Shown piece by piece: positions 53,020 through 53,654 of a stretch of 53,654 nt of DNA. The stretch is from Clostridia bacterium (lineage in GTDB: Bacteria; Bacillota; Clostridia; Oscillospirales; Acutalibacteraceae). Below the pieces are notes generated by a model that had not been told where the DNA came from, searched no databases, and saw only the letters and a program-made list of their open reading frames with translations. The first letter of the stretch is position 1; each line of letters begins with the position of its first letter. Location: positions 1 through 53,654 of the forward strand of contig JAFQCT010000003.1 of NCBI GenBank assembly GCA_017399405.1, read 5' to 3'. The position numbers and the translations under genes were made by a program.

Positions 53020-53654
<635 letters not shown>

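Overview
The window is a low-GC chromosome segment of a Gram-positive anaerobe of the class Clostridia, most likely an Oscillospiraceae/Ruminococcus-like gut lineage. This rests on several things: AT-rich intergenic DNA with strong AGGAGG ribosome binding sites, GTG/TTG starts and simple sigma-A promoters; the order SRP RNA-dnaX-ybaB-recR followed by smpB and ssrA; type 3 ProS, YqeG and tandem M42 peptidases; and many short rho-independent terminators. The species cannot be named from the sequence alone. The window cuts one gene at each end: an unknown protein on the left and atpD on the right.

Layout. 1-6900 is accessory DNA: a truncated mobile-element-type gene, about 900 bp of gene-free DNA with degenerate ~50-bp direct repeats, then a one-strand operon XRE regulator / fused nuclease-methyltransferase / two-TRD specificity subunit / HEPN-like protein, closed by a bidirectional terminator. 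It is followed by a TnpV-DUF6809-small ORF module. This island abuts the terminator and 3' end of the tmRNA gene, a common integration target. 6943-11247 is core translation-rescue and replication/recombination DNA (ssrA, a zinc-ribbon/membrane/possible BECR-domain gene, smpB, recR, ybaB, dnaX, SRP RNA).

11334-30400 is mostly metabolism: GH20 hexosaminidase, glycerol kinase, three tandem paralogous membrane proteins of unknown function, OGG-type DNA glycosylase, M24 peptidase, YqeG phosphatase, rpsU, an XRE regulator with a palindromic operator, a PHP-domain protein, a D-2-hydroxyacid dehydrogenase, a TVP38 membrane protein, galactokinase, and an M42-M42-GNAT-methionine-gamma-lyase-like-phosphohexomutase operon. 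acpP and proS follow.

32257-41083 holds small regulator cassettes bounded by near-identical terminators, and a lipid-related cluster: two PlsC-like acyltransferases with internal zinc ribbons, an RluA-type pseudouridine synthase, and a three-module acyl-activating enzyme-ACP-PlsC protein. 40277-45118 is a five-gene minus-strand operon with two SCP2-like lipid-binding proteins at its ends, enclosing a PLP aminotransferase and a split transketolase. I recognise no described pathway with this content, and it is the best candidate for an undescribed metabolic system here. secA and two unknown envelope genes follow, then a GH28-like glycosidase, an HTH-membrane protein, and the end of the F1 ATP synthase operon (atpD-atpC).
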